In this document: piece after piece, positions 18,370-30,551 of the stretch
Layout: each line of letters begins with the position of its first letter
How positions within the stretch are numbered: position 1 is the stretch's first letter
NCBI RefSeq assembly: GCF_010093205.1
Contig: NZ_PDWN01000002.1
Location: 186,001-250,000 of the forward strand
Length of the DNA: 64,000 bases
Direction: 5' to 3'
Source: Pseudoxanthomonas daejeonensis
GTDB lineage: Bacteria > Pseudomonadota > Gammaproteobacteria > Xanthomonadales > Xanthomonadaceae
Program-made: the position numbers and the translations under genes
Notes under the pieces: model-generated
The model's database searches: none
Seen by the model: only the letters and a program-made list of their open reading frames with translations
What the model was told of the DNA's origin: nothing

Positions 18370-19179
18370 TCAGCGCGACCCGCCGGCCTCCGCGGCATCG
18401 CCGCGGCCTTCCAGCGAGTCGAGCATCTGCTGCGGCGACACGTAGCCGCCGAGCTGGGTGCCGTCGGCCGCGAACACCGCGGGCGTGCCGTTCACGCCGA
18501 CCCGCTGGCCGACGTCGAACTGCATCGCCACCGGGCTGGTGCACTGCTTCTTCTGCACCGGCTGGCCGGCCTTGGCGTCGGACAGCGCGCGCTTGCGGTC
18601 GCTGGCGCACCAGACCGACTCCATGTCGCGGAAGTCCTTGCTGGCCGGACCCATGCGCGGGAACGCCACGTACTCCACCGCGATCCCGAGCTTGTTGTAG
18701 TCGGCGATCTGCTGGTGCATGCGTCGACAGTAGCCGCACTCGATGTCGGTGAACACGGTAACAGTGTGCTTGGTGTTCGGCGGCGCGAACACGATCCGGT
18801 CCTGCTCGGGAATGCTGGCGATCAGCTTGCTGCGATACGCCATCAGGCCGGGGCTGGCCGCCGGCTTGCGTTCCTTCAGGTCGAAGGGCTGCGACTGCAT
18901 CAGGTAGCGGCCGTCATCGGACACGTACAGCACCTGGCCGCCGAGCAGCACTTCGCGGAAACCGGGGAACGGCGCGGCACCGATGTACTCCGGGGCCAGG
19001 TCGGGCGCGATCCCGCCCAGGGCCTGGCGCACAGTCGCGTCGGGCGTGCCCTGCTCGGCGCCGGCCGGCTTGGCGGCAGGCTTCGCGGCGGGGGCCTGGT
19101 TTGCGGCGGGTGCCGCCGGCTGGGCGCATGCGCCGAGGCTGATGGCGCACAGCAGCGCGGTGGCGAGGATTCGGGACAT
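18370..19179 (-). CDS. dsbC: DsbC-type protein disulfide isomerase, probable lipoprotein
   Basis: A 269-residue thiol:disulfide isomerase. After a signal sequence with a lipobox-like LGAC (about residues 15-18) comes an Ala/Pro-rich spacer (APAANQAPAAKPAAKPA), then the DsbC dimerisation domain (about 45-110) and a thioredoxin fold with CGYC near residue 140 in VFTDIECGYCRRMHQQI. GVNGTPAVF is the cis-proline loop. In E. coli DsbC is soluble; here the cysteine and spacer suggest membrane anchoring. I start at the ATG at 19,179; the frame runs further upstream without homology. It lies downstream of xerD, as in E. coli (xerD-dsbC-recJ). Confidence 0.9.
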   Translation of the reverse strand: MSRILATALLCAISLGACAQPAAPAANQAPAAKPAAKPAGAEQGTPDATVRQALGGIAPDLAPEYIGAAPFPGFREVLLGGQVLYVSDDGRYLMQSQPFDLKERKPAASPGLMAYRSKLIASIPEQDRIVFAPPNTKHTVTVFTDIECGYCRRMHQQIADYNKLGIAVEYVAFPRMGPASKDFRDMESVWCASDRKRALSDAKAGQPVQKKQCTSPVAMQFDVGQRVGVNGTPAVFAADGTQLGGYVSPQQMLDSLEGRGDAAEAGGSR

Positions 19180-19478
19180 GGGTCGGAGGGTCCGGGGGAA
19201 TATGCCCGGATTCTGGCATATGCCGGTTGAATGACCCTGTGCCGCAAGACACGGCGCCGCGCGGGCGTTCATGGAACCGGACACGCGGCGAGTCTGCGCG
19301 ATCGACCGGATCGACGGTGCCGCCTCCCATCCATGGTGTTTTACGGCGTCGGTCGCGGATCCGCTTTGCGCCCGCGCCTATACCAGGAATGCGGCGGGTC
19401 GCGTGGCAGTGGCGTGGCGGGCCGAGTTCGAAGGCGCGCGCCGACCATGGCGTCGCGGCGTCAGCTCTGGACAGCCCC

Positions 19479-19500
19479 GCCCGGCCATCCATGGCCGGGC
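19479..19500. repeat. Perfect inverted repeat, 10-bp arms
   Basis: GCCCGGCCAT and ATGGCCGGGC flank only two bases, so the element could extrude as a cruciform or act as a near-perfect palindromic protein site. Confidence 0.6.
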
Positions 19501-19504
19501 GTTC

Positions 19505-19541
19505 GGCAAGCCGCGCGGCAGTGCCGCGCAAGCGGCTTGCC
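19505..19541 (-). terminator. Compound hairpin directly after the xerD stop
   Basis: An outer stem GGCAAGCCG / CGGCTTGCC encloses a second perfect stem CGCGGCA / TGCCGCG with a 1-base centre. The hairpin begins at the base following the xerD stop on the minus strand. There is no clear T-tract after it, so it may terminate, protect the mRNA 3' end, or be a repeat element. Confidence 0.5.
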
Positions 19542-20525
19542 TTACCCCCGCGGGTGGTGGCGCGCGTGCAGGCGCTGGAGGTGTTCGCGTGCGACCAGGG
19601 TGTAGATCTGGGTCGTTGACAGGCTCGCGTGTCCGAGCAGCAGTTGCAGCGCGCGCAGGTCGGCGCCGTGGTTGAGCAGATGGGTGGCGAAACTGTGCCG
19701 TACCCCGTGCGGAGTGACCGTGCGCGGGTCGATCCCGGCCACGGCCGCATGGCGCTTGAGCGCCTGCCAGTACGCCTGGCGCGTCGGCGCGTGGCGCTGC
19801 GGGGTGAGGAACAGCGGCACGTTGCCCTGCGCGTCGACCGGCACCGGCTTGCCCGCGGCCAGTTGCGGGCGCGCCTGCGCCAGGTAGCGCTCCAGCCAGT
19901 GCTGCGACTCCTCGCCCAGTGGCACCAGCCGTTCCTTGCCGCCCTTGCCCAGCACCCGGACCACGCCCTGGCGCAGGTTGACCGCGTTGGCCGGCAGGTT
20001 GACCAGTTCGCTGACCCGCAGTCCCGCCGCGTACATCAGCTCCAGCATCGCCCGGTCGCGCAGGCCCTCGGCAACCTCGACATCAGGTGCGGCCAGCAAG
20101 GCGTCGACCTGCGATTCGGTCAGCGCCTTGGGCAGCGGGCGCGGCAGGCGCGGCGGGTCGATCAGTGCGGCCGGGTCGTCGCTGCGCACGCCGGCACGCA
20201 CCAGGTGCGCGTAGAACGCACGCAGGCTGGCGCGCAGGCGGGCATTGCTGCGCGGCTGGTAGCCATGTGTGGCCCGCCAACGCATGTATTCGAAGAGGGC
20301 CTGCCGGTCCGCGCCCTCCAGCCCACCGCCCGCGCCATCGCGCCACCGTGCCAGCTGTTCCAGGTCGCGCCGGTAGGCGTCCTGGGTCAGCCGTGCCAGG
20401 CCATGCTCGGCCCAGGCCGCATCGATGAAGCGCCCGATCGCACGCGCGTCGGCCTCGCGCAGCGCCGGCAGGCCGCGCGCGAGGCGGCGGCGGTCGGCGG
20501 TGCTAAGGCGGCTCGCGGAATCCAT
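19542..20525 (-). CDS. xerD: Tyrosine recombinase XerD
   Basis: A 327-residue tyrosine recombinase. The SAM-like N-terminal core-binding domain (about 25-115) precedes the catalytic domain with the arginine in [28 protein letters not shown] (H-x-x-R), [12 protein letters not shown] ending in the nucleophilic tyrosine. With XerC it resolves chromosome dimers at dif, activated by FtsK. Slightly longer than E. coli XerD (298) owing to the N-terminus. The neighbouring dsbC downstream supports XerD over XerC. It is divergent from the RDD gene by 41 bases. Confidence 0.95.
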   Translation of the reverse strand: MDSASRLSTADRRRLARGLPALREADARAIGRFIDAAWAEHGLARLTQDAYRRDLEQLARWRDGAGGGLEGADRQALFEYMRWRATHGYQPRSNARLRASLRAFYAHLVRAGVRSDDPAALIDPPRLPRPLPKALTESQVDALLAAPDVEVAEGLRDRAMLELMYAAGLRVSELVNLPANAVNLRQGVVRVLGKGGKERLVPLGEESQHWLERYLAQARPQLAAGKPVPVDAQGNVPLFLTPQRHAPTRQAYWQALKRHAAVAGIDPRTVTPHGVRHSFATHLLNHGADLRALQLLLGHASLSTTQIYTLVAREHLQRLHARHHPRG

Positions 20526-20566
20526 GCGGCACAGGATAGCCGCCCGCTCCCGCTATCCTGTGCGCG

Positions 20567-21064
20567 ATGAACGTCACCCCCGCGCGCAACACGCATCCGT
20601 CCACGTCTCCCGTCCCGGCACGCCCCCGCGCGCTGGTCGGCTGGCGCCTGCTGTCGCTGTTCTACGACCTGTGGCCGGTCGCGGCGCTGTGGATGCTGAT
20701 CGCCGTGCCGTTCACGCTCGGCTACACCTATCTGGGCCACCACGCGGCGCGCGAGAACATCGCACCATTCAGTGCGTTGCAGTGGCTGCTCTGGCTGGCC
20801 TGTTTCATGGCCACCGGCGCGTACGCGACCCTGAGCTGGCGGCGCGGCGGGCAGACACTGGGCATGCGGCCCTGGCGACTGCGACTGGTCGCCGTCGACG
20901 GCGGCGTGCCTGCCTGGAAGGCGCTGTGGCTGCGCTATGCCGTCGGAACGCTGTCGCTGCTGGCCGGGGGCCTGGGCTTCTGGTGGGCATGGTTCGACCG
21001 CGACCGGCTCACGTGGCACGACCGCGCCAGCGGCACGCGCCTGCTGCGGATGCCCAAGCGCTGA
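20567..21064 (+). CDS. RDD family membrane protein
   Basis: A 165-residue inner-membrane protein with three or four hydrophobic segments. The RDD signature is seen as RALVGWRLLSLFYDLWPVAA near the N-terminus, then GQTLGMRPWRLRLVAVDGG and a C-terminal WFDRDRLTWHDRASGTRLL. The family's function is poorly defined (some members behave as ion transporters). It is divergent from xerD and convergent with lptG; the gap to lptG holds a pair of REP-like elements. Confidence 0.85.
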   Translation: MNVTPARNTHPSTSPVPARPRALVGWRLLSLFYDLWPVAALWMLIAVPFTLGYTYLGHHAARENIAPFSALQWLLWLACFMATGAYATLSWRRGGQTLGMRPWRLRLVAVDGGVPAWKALWLRYAVGTLSLLAGGLGFWWAWFDRDRLTWHDRASGTRLLRMPKR

Positions 21065-21103
21065 TCGCCCACCGGGATCAGTCGCGCCATACCGCGACAG
21101 GTC

Positions 21104-21200
21104 TTGCAGGAGCGGGCGTGACCGCGATACCGAGGCCATCGGCGTCCCAACGGCCACCCGTGCCGACGGCGTCGACTTCGCGGCCTGGAATCCGCTCCTC
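21104..21200. repeat. Inverted pair of REP-like elements (BIME-like)
   Basis: A forward copy (from 21,105: TGCAGGAGCGGGCGTGACC...) faces a reverse copy (21,168-21,200; complement GAGGAGCGGATTCCAGGCC...). Both share the GGAGCGG head and the CCGCGA core of the element at 18,216. The pair fills the gap between the convergent rdd and lptG genes, the usual place for REP pairs. Confidence 0.7.
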
Positions 21201-21223
21201 GAAGAACCGCGCGGCGAACTGCC

Positions 21224-22330
21224 CTAGCCCGACTTGCGCCGGAACAGCCACCACGAGATGCCCAGCATCAGCATCGGCGGCAACGCGTAGGCGATCCGGT
21301 AGTCGAAGCGGAACGCACCGGCCAGGCGCACGAACTGCATCTGCAGCAGCATGAAGCCCAGCGAGAACACGATGCCCAGGAACAGGCGCTTGCCCATGCC
21401 GCCGCTGCGCAGGCTGCCGAACGCGAACGGAACGGCCGCCAGGCACAGCGCCAGCACGTTCAGCGCGTAGAACCAGCGGCTCCAGTAGATGTCCTCGTAT
21501 TCGCGCGCATCCAGGTTGTTGCGCGCGCGATAGTCGATGCTGGCGCGCAGTTCCGAGGCCGACAGGTTGCGCGCGCGGGTCACCCCGGCCGCCAGCGCAC
21601 CCGGATCGAGCTCGGAGTCCCAGCGTTCCTCGGCCAGGCGTTGCTCGGTCGCCGCGCCGGGGTCGAAGCCGAAACTGATCCGGCGCACGTCGCGCAGCTT
21701 CCAGCCGTCGCCATCGTGCTCGGCCACCGCCGCGCGGGTCAGCGACTGCAAGCCACCGTCGGCGGCCAGCGTGTACAGGCGCACGTCGCGCAGCTCCAGC
21801 GTGCGCCGGCCATCGACCACCCGTTCCTGGCCATCGATCGCGTTGAGGAAGGTGTCGCCTTCGCGCGCCCACAGCCCCGAATAGCGTGCGATCGCCACGT
21901 TGTTGGTCTTGGCGGCAAGCTTGAGCTGGTCGGCCTGGCGCTGGCCCCAGGGGGCCAGGGTCTCGCCGTTGACCACCATCAGCGCGGTCAGCAGGACCAG
22001 TGCGGCCGCCACCGAGGCACTCAGACGACGACGCGACAGGCCCAGCGCGCGAAGCGCGGTCAGCTCGGAGGTCGCCGCCAGCTGGCCCAGGCCCATCAGC
22101 GAGCCGATCACCGCCGCGTAGGGAAAGATCGTGTAGGCGCGGCGCGGCACCGTATAGGCGACGAACGCCAGCGCGGTCGGGAAGTCGTAGCTGCCCTTGC
22201 CCAGGTCGCCGAGCTGCCCGGACAACGCCATCACCGCATCGAAGCCGAGCAGCACCGTCCAGGTCAGCAACACCGTGGCCAGGACCATCCGGCCGACGTA
22301 GAGGTCGTGCAGGCGCGGGCGCAGGATCAT
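21224..22330 (-). CDS. lptG: LPS export ABC transporter permease LptG
   Basis: A 368-residue YjgP/YjgQ-family permease: three N-terminal membrane segments, a large periplasmic beta-jellyroll (about 95-270) and three C-terminal segments ending FRRKSG. Together with LptF and LptB2 it extracts LPS from the inner membrane and passes it to LptC-LptA. It starts at the ATG at 22,330, overlapping the lptF stop in an ATGA junction; a longer upstream frame overlapping lptF is not homologous. The lptF-lptG order and the divergent pepA are typical of gammaproteobacteria. Confidence 0.95.
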   Translation of the reverse strand: MILRPRLHDLYVGRMVLATVLLTWTVLLGFDAVMALSGQLGDLGKGSYDFPTALAFVAYTVPRRAYTIFPYAAVIGSLMGLGQLAATSELTALRALGLSRRRLSASVAAALVLLTALMVVNGETLAPWGQRQADQLKLAAKTNNVAIARYSGLWAREGDTFLNAIDGQERVVDGRRTLELRDVRLYTLAADGGLQSLTRAAVAEHDGDGWKLRDVRRISFGFDPGAATEQRLAEERWDSELDPGALAAGVTRARNLSASELRASIDYRARNNLDAREYEDIYWSRWFYALNVLALCLAAVPFAFGSLRSGGMGKRLFLGIVFSLGFMLLQMQFVRLAGAFRFDYRIAYALPPMLMLGISWWLFRRKSG

Positions 22331-23412
22331 GCCGCCGCTCCCTTGGGCCGCGGCATCCGGCCGTCGCGCGCATACAGCCAGACCGCCAGCGCCAGCAAGG
22401 GCAGGGTCAGCCACCACAGGCCCAGCAGGCCGGGAAGTTCGCCATCGGCGAGCATCCGGCTGCCGATGAAGACCAGGTTCACGCTCACCAGGTAGGCGAG
22501 GAAGCCCAGCATCAGCCGTCCGTAACGCTGCTGCCGTGGCGAGCTGCGCGCCAGCGGCAGGGTCAGCAGGGCGAAAGCCAGGGCCAGCATCGGTGGCGCC
22601 AGGCGTGCGTGGAACTCGGCGGTGGCGGCCGGGCGCGGATCCCTGAGCAGCTTCGGGGTCGGCAGCAGCGCCGGATCGTCGCTGTCGCGGACCTGGGCCC
22701 GGTCGGGCAATGCGACGTCATTGAACGCGTAGCGCATCAGGCGGAAGTCCAGGGTGCCGTCGAGCGGGCCCTCGATGCGGTGGCCGTCGCGCAGCTGCAG
22801 GTAGCGGTTGCGCTCGCCCTCCAGTTGCAAGGCGCCCTCGCGCGCGGTCAGCACGTCGATCCGGCCCTCGCGCTCGCGCTGCAGGAACACGCCCTTCAGC
22901 CCGGCCCCGTCCTCGCTCATGCCGTCGATGTAGACGATCCCGCCCCCATTGGGCAGCGAGGTGAAGCGCCCCGCCTCCAGCCCGGCCACGATCAGGCTGC
23001 GGTTGGCTTCCTCGATCAGGCGCGCCCCGGTGCGCTGGGCCCAGGGACCGAGCCACAGCGAGCACAGGCTGACCACCACCACCACCGGCACCGCCACCAG
23101 CAGCAAGGGCCGCAGCAGGCGGCGCGGACCCACGCCCACGGCGTTGATCACCGCCATCTCCGAATCCCGGTACAGCCGCACCACCGACAGCATCAGTCCC
23201 AGCATCAGCGCCAGCGGCAGGACCAGCGGCAGGTAGACCAGCAGTTGCAGGCCCAGCTGGGACAGCAGCAGCTTGGCCGGCAGGCCGCCGTCGGCGATCT
23301 CGCCCAGCACGTCGACCAGCACGCCGCCCAGGCTCACGGTCAGCAGCACGATGAGCGTGGCCAGGAAACTCTGGACGAAATCGCCCAGCAGGTATCGGTC
23401 GAGCTTCGGCAT
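22327..23412 (-). CDS. lptF: LPS export ABC transporter permease LptF
   Basis: A 361-residue YjgP/YjgQ-family permease starting MPKLDRYLLGDFVQSFLATL at 23,412, the usual N-terminus. It has three early membrane segments, a periplasmic jellyroll (about 100-255) and three late segments (LAPPMLALAFALLTLPLAR... WWLTLPLLALAVWLY). It pairs with LptG as the heterodimeric membrane part of the LptB2FGC extractor. Translation is coupled to lptG through a 4-base overlap. The 129-base gap to the divergent pepA holds both promoters; a TATAAA-like box at about 23,428 could serve lptF. Confidence 0.95.
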   Translation of the reverse strand: MPKLDRYLLGDFVQSFLATLIVLLTVSLGGVLVDVLGEIADGGLPAKLLLSQLGLQLLVYLPLVLPLALMLGLMLSVVRLYRDSEMAVINAVGVGPRRLLRPLLLVAVPVVVVVSLCSLWLGPWAQRTGARLIEEANRSLIVAGLEAGRFTSLPNGGGIVYIDGMSEDGAGLKGVFLQREREGRIDVLTAREGALQLEGERNRYLQLRDGHRIEGPLDGTLDFRLMRYAFNDVALPDRAQVRDSDDPALLPTPKLLRDPRPAATAEFHARLAPPMLALAFALLTLPLARSSPRQQRYGRLMLGFLAYLVSVNLVFIGSRMLADGELPGLLGLWWLTLPLLALAVWLYARDGRMPRPKGAAA

Positions 23413-23541
23413 CAGGCGGAGCAGTCCTATAAAATCCCGGATTCGCTCGCGGAAGCCGCCGGCCGGTCCTGGGACCCGGGTTCGACGGGACATCCGCGAT
23501 TTCGATCCGCATTGTAGTTACCTGCCTCTGGAATCTGCTCA

Positions 23542-25032
23542 ATGGCCTTGCAATTCACCCTGAACCGCGACGCCGCCCCCGCGGCCACCCTTGATTGCGT
23601 CGTGGTCGGCGCCTTTGCCGACAAGACCCTCACCCCCGCGGGACAGGCCATCGACGAAGCCAGCGGTGGCCGCCTGCGCGCCCTGCTGGAGCGCGGCGAC
23701 CTCAGCGGCCGCACCGGCCGCAGCCTGGTTCTGCACGACCTGCCGGGCGTGGCCGCACCGCGCGTCCTGGTGGTCGGACTGGGCGATACCGCCAAGTTCG
23801 GGGTGCCGCAGTACCTCAAGGCGGTGGCCGACGCGGTCCGCGCGCTGAAGACCGGCCCGGTCGGCAAGGCGCTGTTCACGCTCAGCGAAATGGCGGTGGC
23901 CGGTCGCGATGCCGCGTGGAACGTCCGCCAGGCCGCCATTGCCGCCGACCATGCCGCCTACCGCTATACCGCCACCCTGGGCAAGAAGAAGGACGAGGCG
24001 GGCCTGCGCGAGCTGGCCATCACCGGCACCGACGCCACCGCACTGGTCCAGGGCGAGGCTATCGCCGCCGGCGTGGCCTTCACCCGCGAGCTGGGCAACC
24101 TGCCGCCCAACATCTGCACCCCGGCCTACCTGGCCGCCCAGGCGCAGCAGTTCGCCGACGCCCACGAAGGCGCCGAGGCCGCCACCCTGGATGAGGCGCA
24201 GATGGAAGCGCTGGGCATGGGTTCGCTGCTCGCGGTGGCCCGCGGCTCGGTCAACCGGCCGCACCTGGTGGTGCTGAAGTGGACGGGCGCCGGCGACGCC
24301 AAGCCGTACGTGCTGGTCGGCAAGGGCATCACCTTCGACACCGGCGGCGTCAACCTCAAGACCCAGGGCGGCATCGAGGAGATGAAGTACGACATGCTCG
24401 GCGCCGGCAGCGTGCTGGGCACCTTCGTGGCTGCGGTGAAGATGAAGCTGCCGCTGAACCTGGTGGTTATTGCTCCCACGGTGGAGAACGCGATCGACGG
24501 CAACAGCTACCGTCCCTCGGACGTGATCACCTCCATGTCCGGCAAGACCATCGAAGTCGGCAACACCGACGCCGAGGGCCGCCTGATCCTGTGCGACGCG
24601 CTGACCTACGCGCAGCGCTTCGAGCCGCAGGCGCTGGTCGACGTGGCCACCCTGACCGGCGCGTGCATGGTCGCGCTGGGCAAGTTCGCCTCGGGCCTGA
24701 TGAGCAAGCACGACGACCTGGCGGGCGAGCTGCTGGCCGCCGGCGAGAACGTGTTCGACCGCGCCTGGCGCCTGCCCTTGTGGGATGAATACCAGACGCT
24801 GCTGGAATCGACCTTCGCCGACGTCTACAACATCGGCGGCCGCTGGGGCGGCGCGATCACTGCCGGCTGCTTCCTGGCGCGCTTCGCCGAGGGCCAGCGC
24901 TGGGCGCACCTGGACATCGCCGGCTCGGCCAGCGACGAAGGCAAGCGCGGCATGGCGACCGGCCGTCCGGTCGGCCTGCTGAGCCAGTGGCTGCTGGACC
25001 GGGTCGGGCAGGCGGAGGGACGCGCCGCGTAA
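23542..25032 (+). CDS. pepA: Leucyl aminopeptidase (M17)
   Basis: A 496-residue cytosol aminopeptidase. The catalytic C-terminal domain shows [15 protein letters not shown] (metal-binding lysine and aspartate), the family signature NTDAEGRL, and [14 protein letters not shown] more variable N-terminal domain takes the first ~170 residues. It removes N-terminal residues from peptides using two metal ions and forms hexamers; in E. coli PepA also binds DNA for Xer recombination at cer and carAB control. It heads pepA-holC-valS, divergent from lptFG, as in E. coli. Confidence 0.96.
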   Translation: MALQFTLNRDAAPAATLDCVVVGAFADKTLTPAGQAIDEASGGRLRALLERGDLSGRTGRSLVLHDLPGVAAPRVLVVGLGDTAKFGVPQYLKAVADAVRALKTGPVGKALFTLSEMAVAGRDAAWNVRQAAIAADHAAYRYTATLGKKKDEAGLRELAITGTDATALVQGEAIAAGVAFTRELGNLPPNICTPAYLAAQAQQFADAHEGAEAATLDEAQMEALGMGSLLAVARGSVNRPHLVVLKWTGAGDAKPYVLVGKGITFDTGGVNLKTQGGIEEMKYDMLGAGSVLGTFVAAVKMKLPLNLVVIAPTVENAIDGNSYRPSDVITSMSGKTIEVGNTDAEGRLILCDALTYAQRFEPQALVDVATLTGACMVALGKFASGLMSKHDDLAGELLAAGENVFDRAWRLPLWDEYQTLLESTFADVYNIGGRWGGAITAGCFLARFAEGQRWAHLDIAGSASDEGKRGMATGRPVGLLSQWLLDRVGQAEGRAA

Positions 25033-25042
25033 GCGGCGAGCC

Positions 25043-25465
25043 ATGCCCCGCGCCGACTTCTACCTCATCGCCAAGCCGCGCTTCGCCGAACAGCCTTTGC
25101 TGCTGGTCTGCGAACTGGCCCGCCGCGCCTGCGACAGCAACCAGTTCACCCTGGTGCTGGCGCGCGACGCGGCGCAGGCCGAGGAACTGGACGACCTGCT
25201 CTGGTCGTTCGATCCCGACGCCTACCTGCCGCACCAGATCGCCGGCGACGAAGAGGACGAGCTGACCCCGGTGCTGATCGTGCCGCCCGGCACCGAGGCG
25301 CCGCCGCGGCCGCTGGTGATCAACCTGCGCGACGACGCGTGGGTGGCGGCCTGCGAGCGCGTGCTCGAGGTGGTGCCCGCCGATCCGGCGGCGCGCGGCC
25401 CCCTGCGCGAACGCTGGAAGCAGTACCAGGCGCTGGGTTACGACCTCAACAAGCACGACATGTAG
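25043..25465 (+). CDS. holC: DNA polymerase III chi subunit
   Basis: A 140-residue protein matching HolC in length and position between pepA and valS. It begins with RADFYLIAKPRFAEQPLLLVCELARRA, then FTLVLARDAAQAEELDDLLWSFDP and FLPH-like YLPHQIAGDEEDELTPVLI, and ends with RERWKQYQALGYDLNKHDM, the characteristic chi C-terminus. Chi bridges single-stranded-DNA-binding protein and the clamp loader through psi (HolD). Its start lies 10 bases after the pepA stop. A candidate psi gene is at 30,548-31,012. Confidence 0.95.
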   Translation: MPRADFYLIAKPRFAEQPLLLVCELARRACDSNQFTLVLARDAAQAEELDDLLWSFDPDAYLPHQIAGDEEDELTPVLIVPPGTEAPPRPLVINLRDDAWVAACERVLEVVPADPAARGPLRERWKQYQALGYDLNKHDM

Positions 25466-25510
25466 GCGACGGCCGGCACCGCCGGCCTGCCGATTCCACA
25501 TCGAGATCCC

Positions 25511-28339
<2,829 letters not shown>

Positions 28340-28396
28340 CCGGCAAGCGCTAGCGGATGCGTTATAACTCCCCGGAATTACCCCGGGGATCCATCC

Positions 28397-29986
28397 ATGC
28401 GCGCCATTGCCCTCGCCTGCCTGGCCTTCGCCGCGGCAGACGCCGCCGCGGTCGACACCATCCTGCACAACGGCAAGGTCTGGACCGGCGATCCGGGGCA
28501 GCCGGCCGTGACCGCCATCGCCATCGACGCCGGACGCATCGTCGCAACCGGCACCGATGCGGCGATCCTGGAACTGGCGTCCAAGGACAGCCAGCGCATC
28601 GACCTCAAGGGCCACCGCGTGGTGCCGGGGATCAACGATGCGCATACCCACATCACCCTGGGCCTGCCGTCGGTGGACATCGAACTGCCGCGCGACGCCG
28701 GCAGCGCCCAGGTGCGCGAGGCGATCGCTGCGCTGCCGACGACCGGCGATGGGTGGATCACCGCCGACATCGGCATGGAGGTACTCCACGACCCGGCGAT
28801 GCGGCGCGCGCAACTCGACGCGCTGCAACCGACCCGCCCGCTCCTGCTCACCGGCTGGACCGGCCACGGCATGCTGGTCAACACCGCCGCGCAGAAGGCG
28901 CTGGGGCTGTCGCTCGAGGACGTGCCTGCCGGCGGCTGGCTGGGCCGGGATGCATCCGGCGCATTTGATGGCCGCGTGTACGAATACGCGCAATGGTCCC
29001 CGCGTGCCGGCCTGCCGGCGCGGCCCGAGCGCCTGCGCAGAGTGATCGCGCGCGACAGCGACGCCCTGCTCAGGCTCGGCGTCACCAGCGTCCAGAACAT
29101 GGCCATCGGCACTCCGCTGCCGGACTTCATCGCCGCCTGGAAGGACACCGGCACGCCGCTGCGCCTGCGTGCGATCCGCACCCCGCTCGCGCGCGCGCCC
29201 GGCCAGCCACCGGACCACCTCGGGCTGCCGGCGCGCGATCCGGCGCGGCCGTCGATCGTCGTCTCCGGCACCAAGTGGATCCTCGACGGCACGCCGATGG
29301 AGCGCGGCGCCGCGATGCGCGCCGCCTATCCGGACGGCGGCCACGGCCAGCTCAACTTCGACCAGGCCGGAATCGAAGCGCTGTTGCGGGAGACCTTCGC
29401 CCGCGACGACCAGCCGCTGCTGCACGTGTCGGGCGACGCGACGCTGGCCGCCGTGCTCGATGCGATGCGGGCCACCGCCCCCGCAGCTGCCTGGCGCGCG
29501 TTGCGCCCGCGCATCGAGCATGGCGAGGGGCTGGCACCGGACCTGATGGCGCGCGCCGGCGAGTTCGGCATCGTGCTGGTGCAGAACCCCTCGCACTTCA
29601 TGCTGCCCCCGCCCGAAGCCGCGTACATCGATTCGCACGACCTGCAGCCGCTGGCGGACGTGCTCACGGCCGGCATCCCGTTGGCACTGGGCAGCGATGG
29701 CCCGCCGAGCCCGTGGTTGAACATGATGTTCGCCATCGCGCCGGCTTCGCGCCCGGACCAGGCGCTGACCCGCGAGCAGGCGCTGCGTGCCTACACCGCC
29801 GGCAGCGCGTTCGCCGAGTTCAGCGAGACGGAGAAGGGCAAGATCGCCCCCGGCCATCTCGCCGACCTGGCCGTGCTGTCGCAGGACGTGCTGGACGATG
29901 CGGTGCCGGCACAGGCACTGCCCGGCACGAGCAGCCTGCTGACCCTGGTCGACGGGAAAATCGCCTGGCGCGACCCGGCGTTCTGA
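28397..29986 (+). CDS. Exported metal-dependent amidohydrolase (YtcJ-like)
   Basis: A 529-residue amidohydrolase of the amidohydro_3 group. A signal peptide (MRAIALACLAFAAADAAA) is followed by DTILHNGKVWTGD, the first strand of the composite domain; the metal site HxH is in GINDAHTHI (about residues 78-83), and later metal-site histidines lie in LLHVSGDATLAAVL and RIEHGEGLAPD. IALGSDGPPSPW near 430 carries the final aspartate. The secretion signal places it in the periplasm. YtcJ-type enzymes hydrolyse N-substituted amides or related bonds, but the substrate cannot be inferred. It follows valS by 57 bases and may have its own promoter (TATAAC near 28,366). Confidence 0.85.
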   Translation: MRAIALACLAFAAADAAAVDTILHNGKVWTGDPGQPAVTAIAIDAGRIVATGTDAAILELASKDSQRIDLKGHRVVPGINDAHTHITLGLPSVDIELPRDAGSAQVREAIAALPTTGDGWITADIGMEVLHDPAMRRAQLDALQPTRPLLLTGWTGHGMLVNTAAQKALGLSLEDVPAGGWLGRDASGAFDGRVYEYAQWSPRAGLPARPERLRRVIARDSDALLRLGVTSVQNMAIGTPLPDFIAAWKDTGTPLRLRAIRTPLARAPGQPPDHLGLPARDPARPSIVVSGTKWILDGTPMERGAAMRAAYPDGGHGQLNFDQAGIEALLRETFARDDQPLLHVSGDATLAAVLDAMRATAPAAAWRALRPRIEHGEGLAPDLMARAGEFGIVLVQNPSHFMLPPPEAAYIDSHDLQPLADVLTAGIPLALGSDGPPSPWLNMMFAIAPASRPDQALTREQALRAYTAGSAFAEFSETEKGKIAPGHLADLAVLSQDVLDDAVPAQALPGTSSLLTLVDGKIAWRDPAF

Positions 29987-30044
29987 GCGGAACGGACGAC
30001 GCGTCACGTTGGCGGCCGGACGCCGGGGCGCGCAAAGCACGTGC

Positions 30045-30551
30045 CTACAACGGCGGCATCTTCTCCACGTCGCCGTCGACCAGCTCCAGTGCCATCACCA
30101 GCGCGTCCTCGCGCCCCTGGGCCGCGGGGTAGTAGCGCGGTCGGCGACCGATCTCGTTGAAACCCTCGCTGTGGTACAGCGCGATCGCCGGCGGATTGGA
30201 GGGCCGGACTTCCAGGAAGATCCGCCGTGCGCCGCGATCGCGCGCGGTGCGCAGCAGCGCGCGCAGCAGGTGGCGGCCGAGGCCACGCGACTGCCGCTCC
30301 GGCGTGGTGCACAGGTTGAGCAGGTGCGCTTCGTCGGCGGCGATGCTCATCACCCCGTAACCGGCGGGCCGGTCGTCCTCGAGCGCCAGCAGCGCCGGAT
30401 AGCCGGCCAGCAGGCAGTCACGGAAGATGCCGCGGGTCCACGGGTACGGATAGGCGCGCTTCTCGATCGCCATCACCGCATCAAGGTCGCCCTCGCGCAG
30501 GCCGCGCAACCGCCACGAGGGCGACAGGTCGCGATACGCGGCCACGCTCAT
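30045..30551 (-). CDS. rimI: Ribosomal protein S18-alanine N-acetyltransferase RimI
   Basis: A 168-residue GNAT protein: residues ~15-35 RLRGLREGDLDAVMAIEKRAYPYPWTRG match RimI, the acetyl-CoA loop is QSRGLGRHLL, and FLEVRPSNPPAIALYHSEGFNEIGRRPRYY is the characteristic C-terminal half. It acetylates the N-terminal alanine of S18 and possibly other proteins. It overlaps the preceding gene by an ATGA junction, forming pssA - small protein - rimI. Confidence 0.95.
   Translation of the reverse strand: MSVAAYRDLSPSWRLRGLREGDLDAVMAIEKRAYPYPWTRGIFRDCLLAGYPALLALEDDRPAGYGVMSIAADEAHLLNLCTTPERQSRGLGRHLLRALLRTARDRGARRIFLEVRPSNPPAIALYHSEGFNEIGRRPRYYPAAQGREDALVMALELVDGDVEKMPPL

Larger units (their letters stand above)
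19180..19541. other. xerD-dsbC intergenic region with two strong hairpins
   Basis: No gene is supported in these 362 bases. The end next to xerD carries two perfect inverted repeats (19,479-19,500 and 19,505-19,541). Confidence 0.65.
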
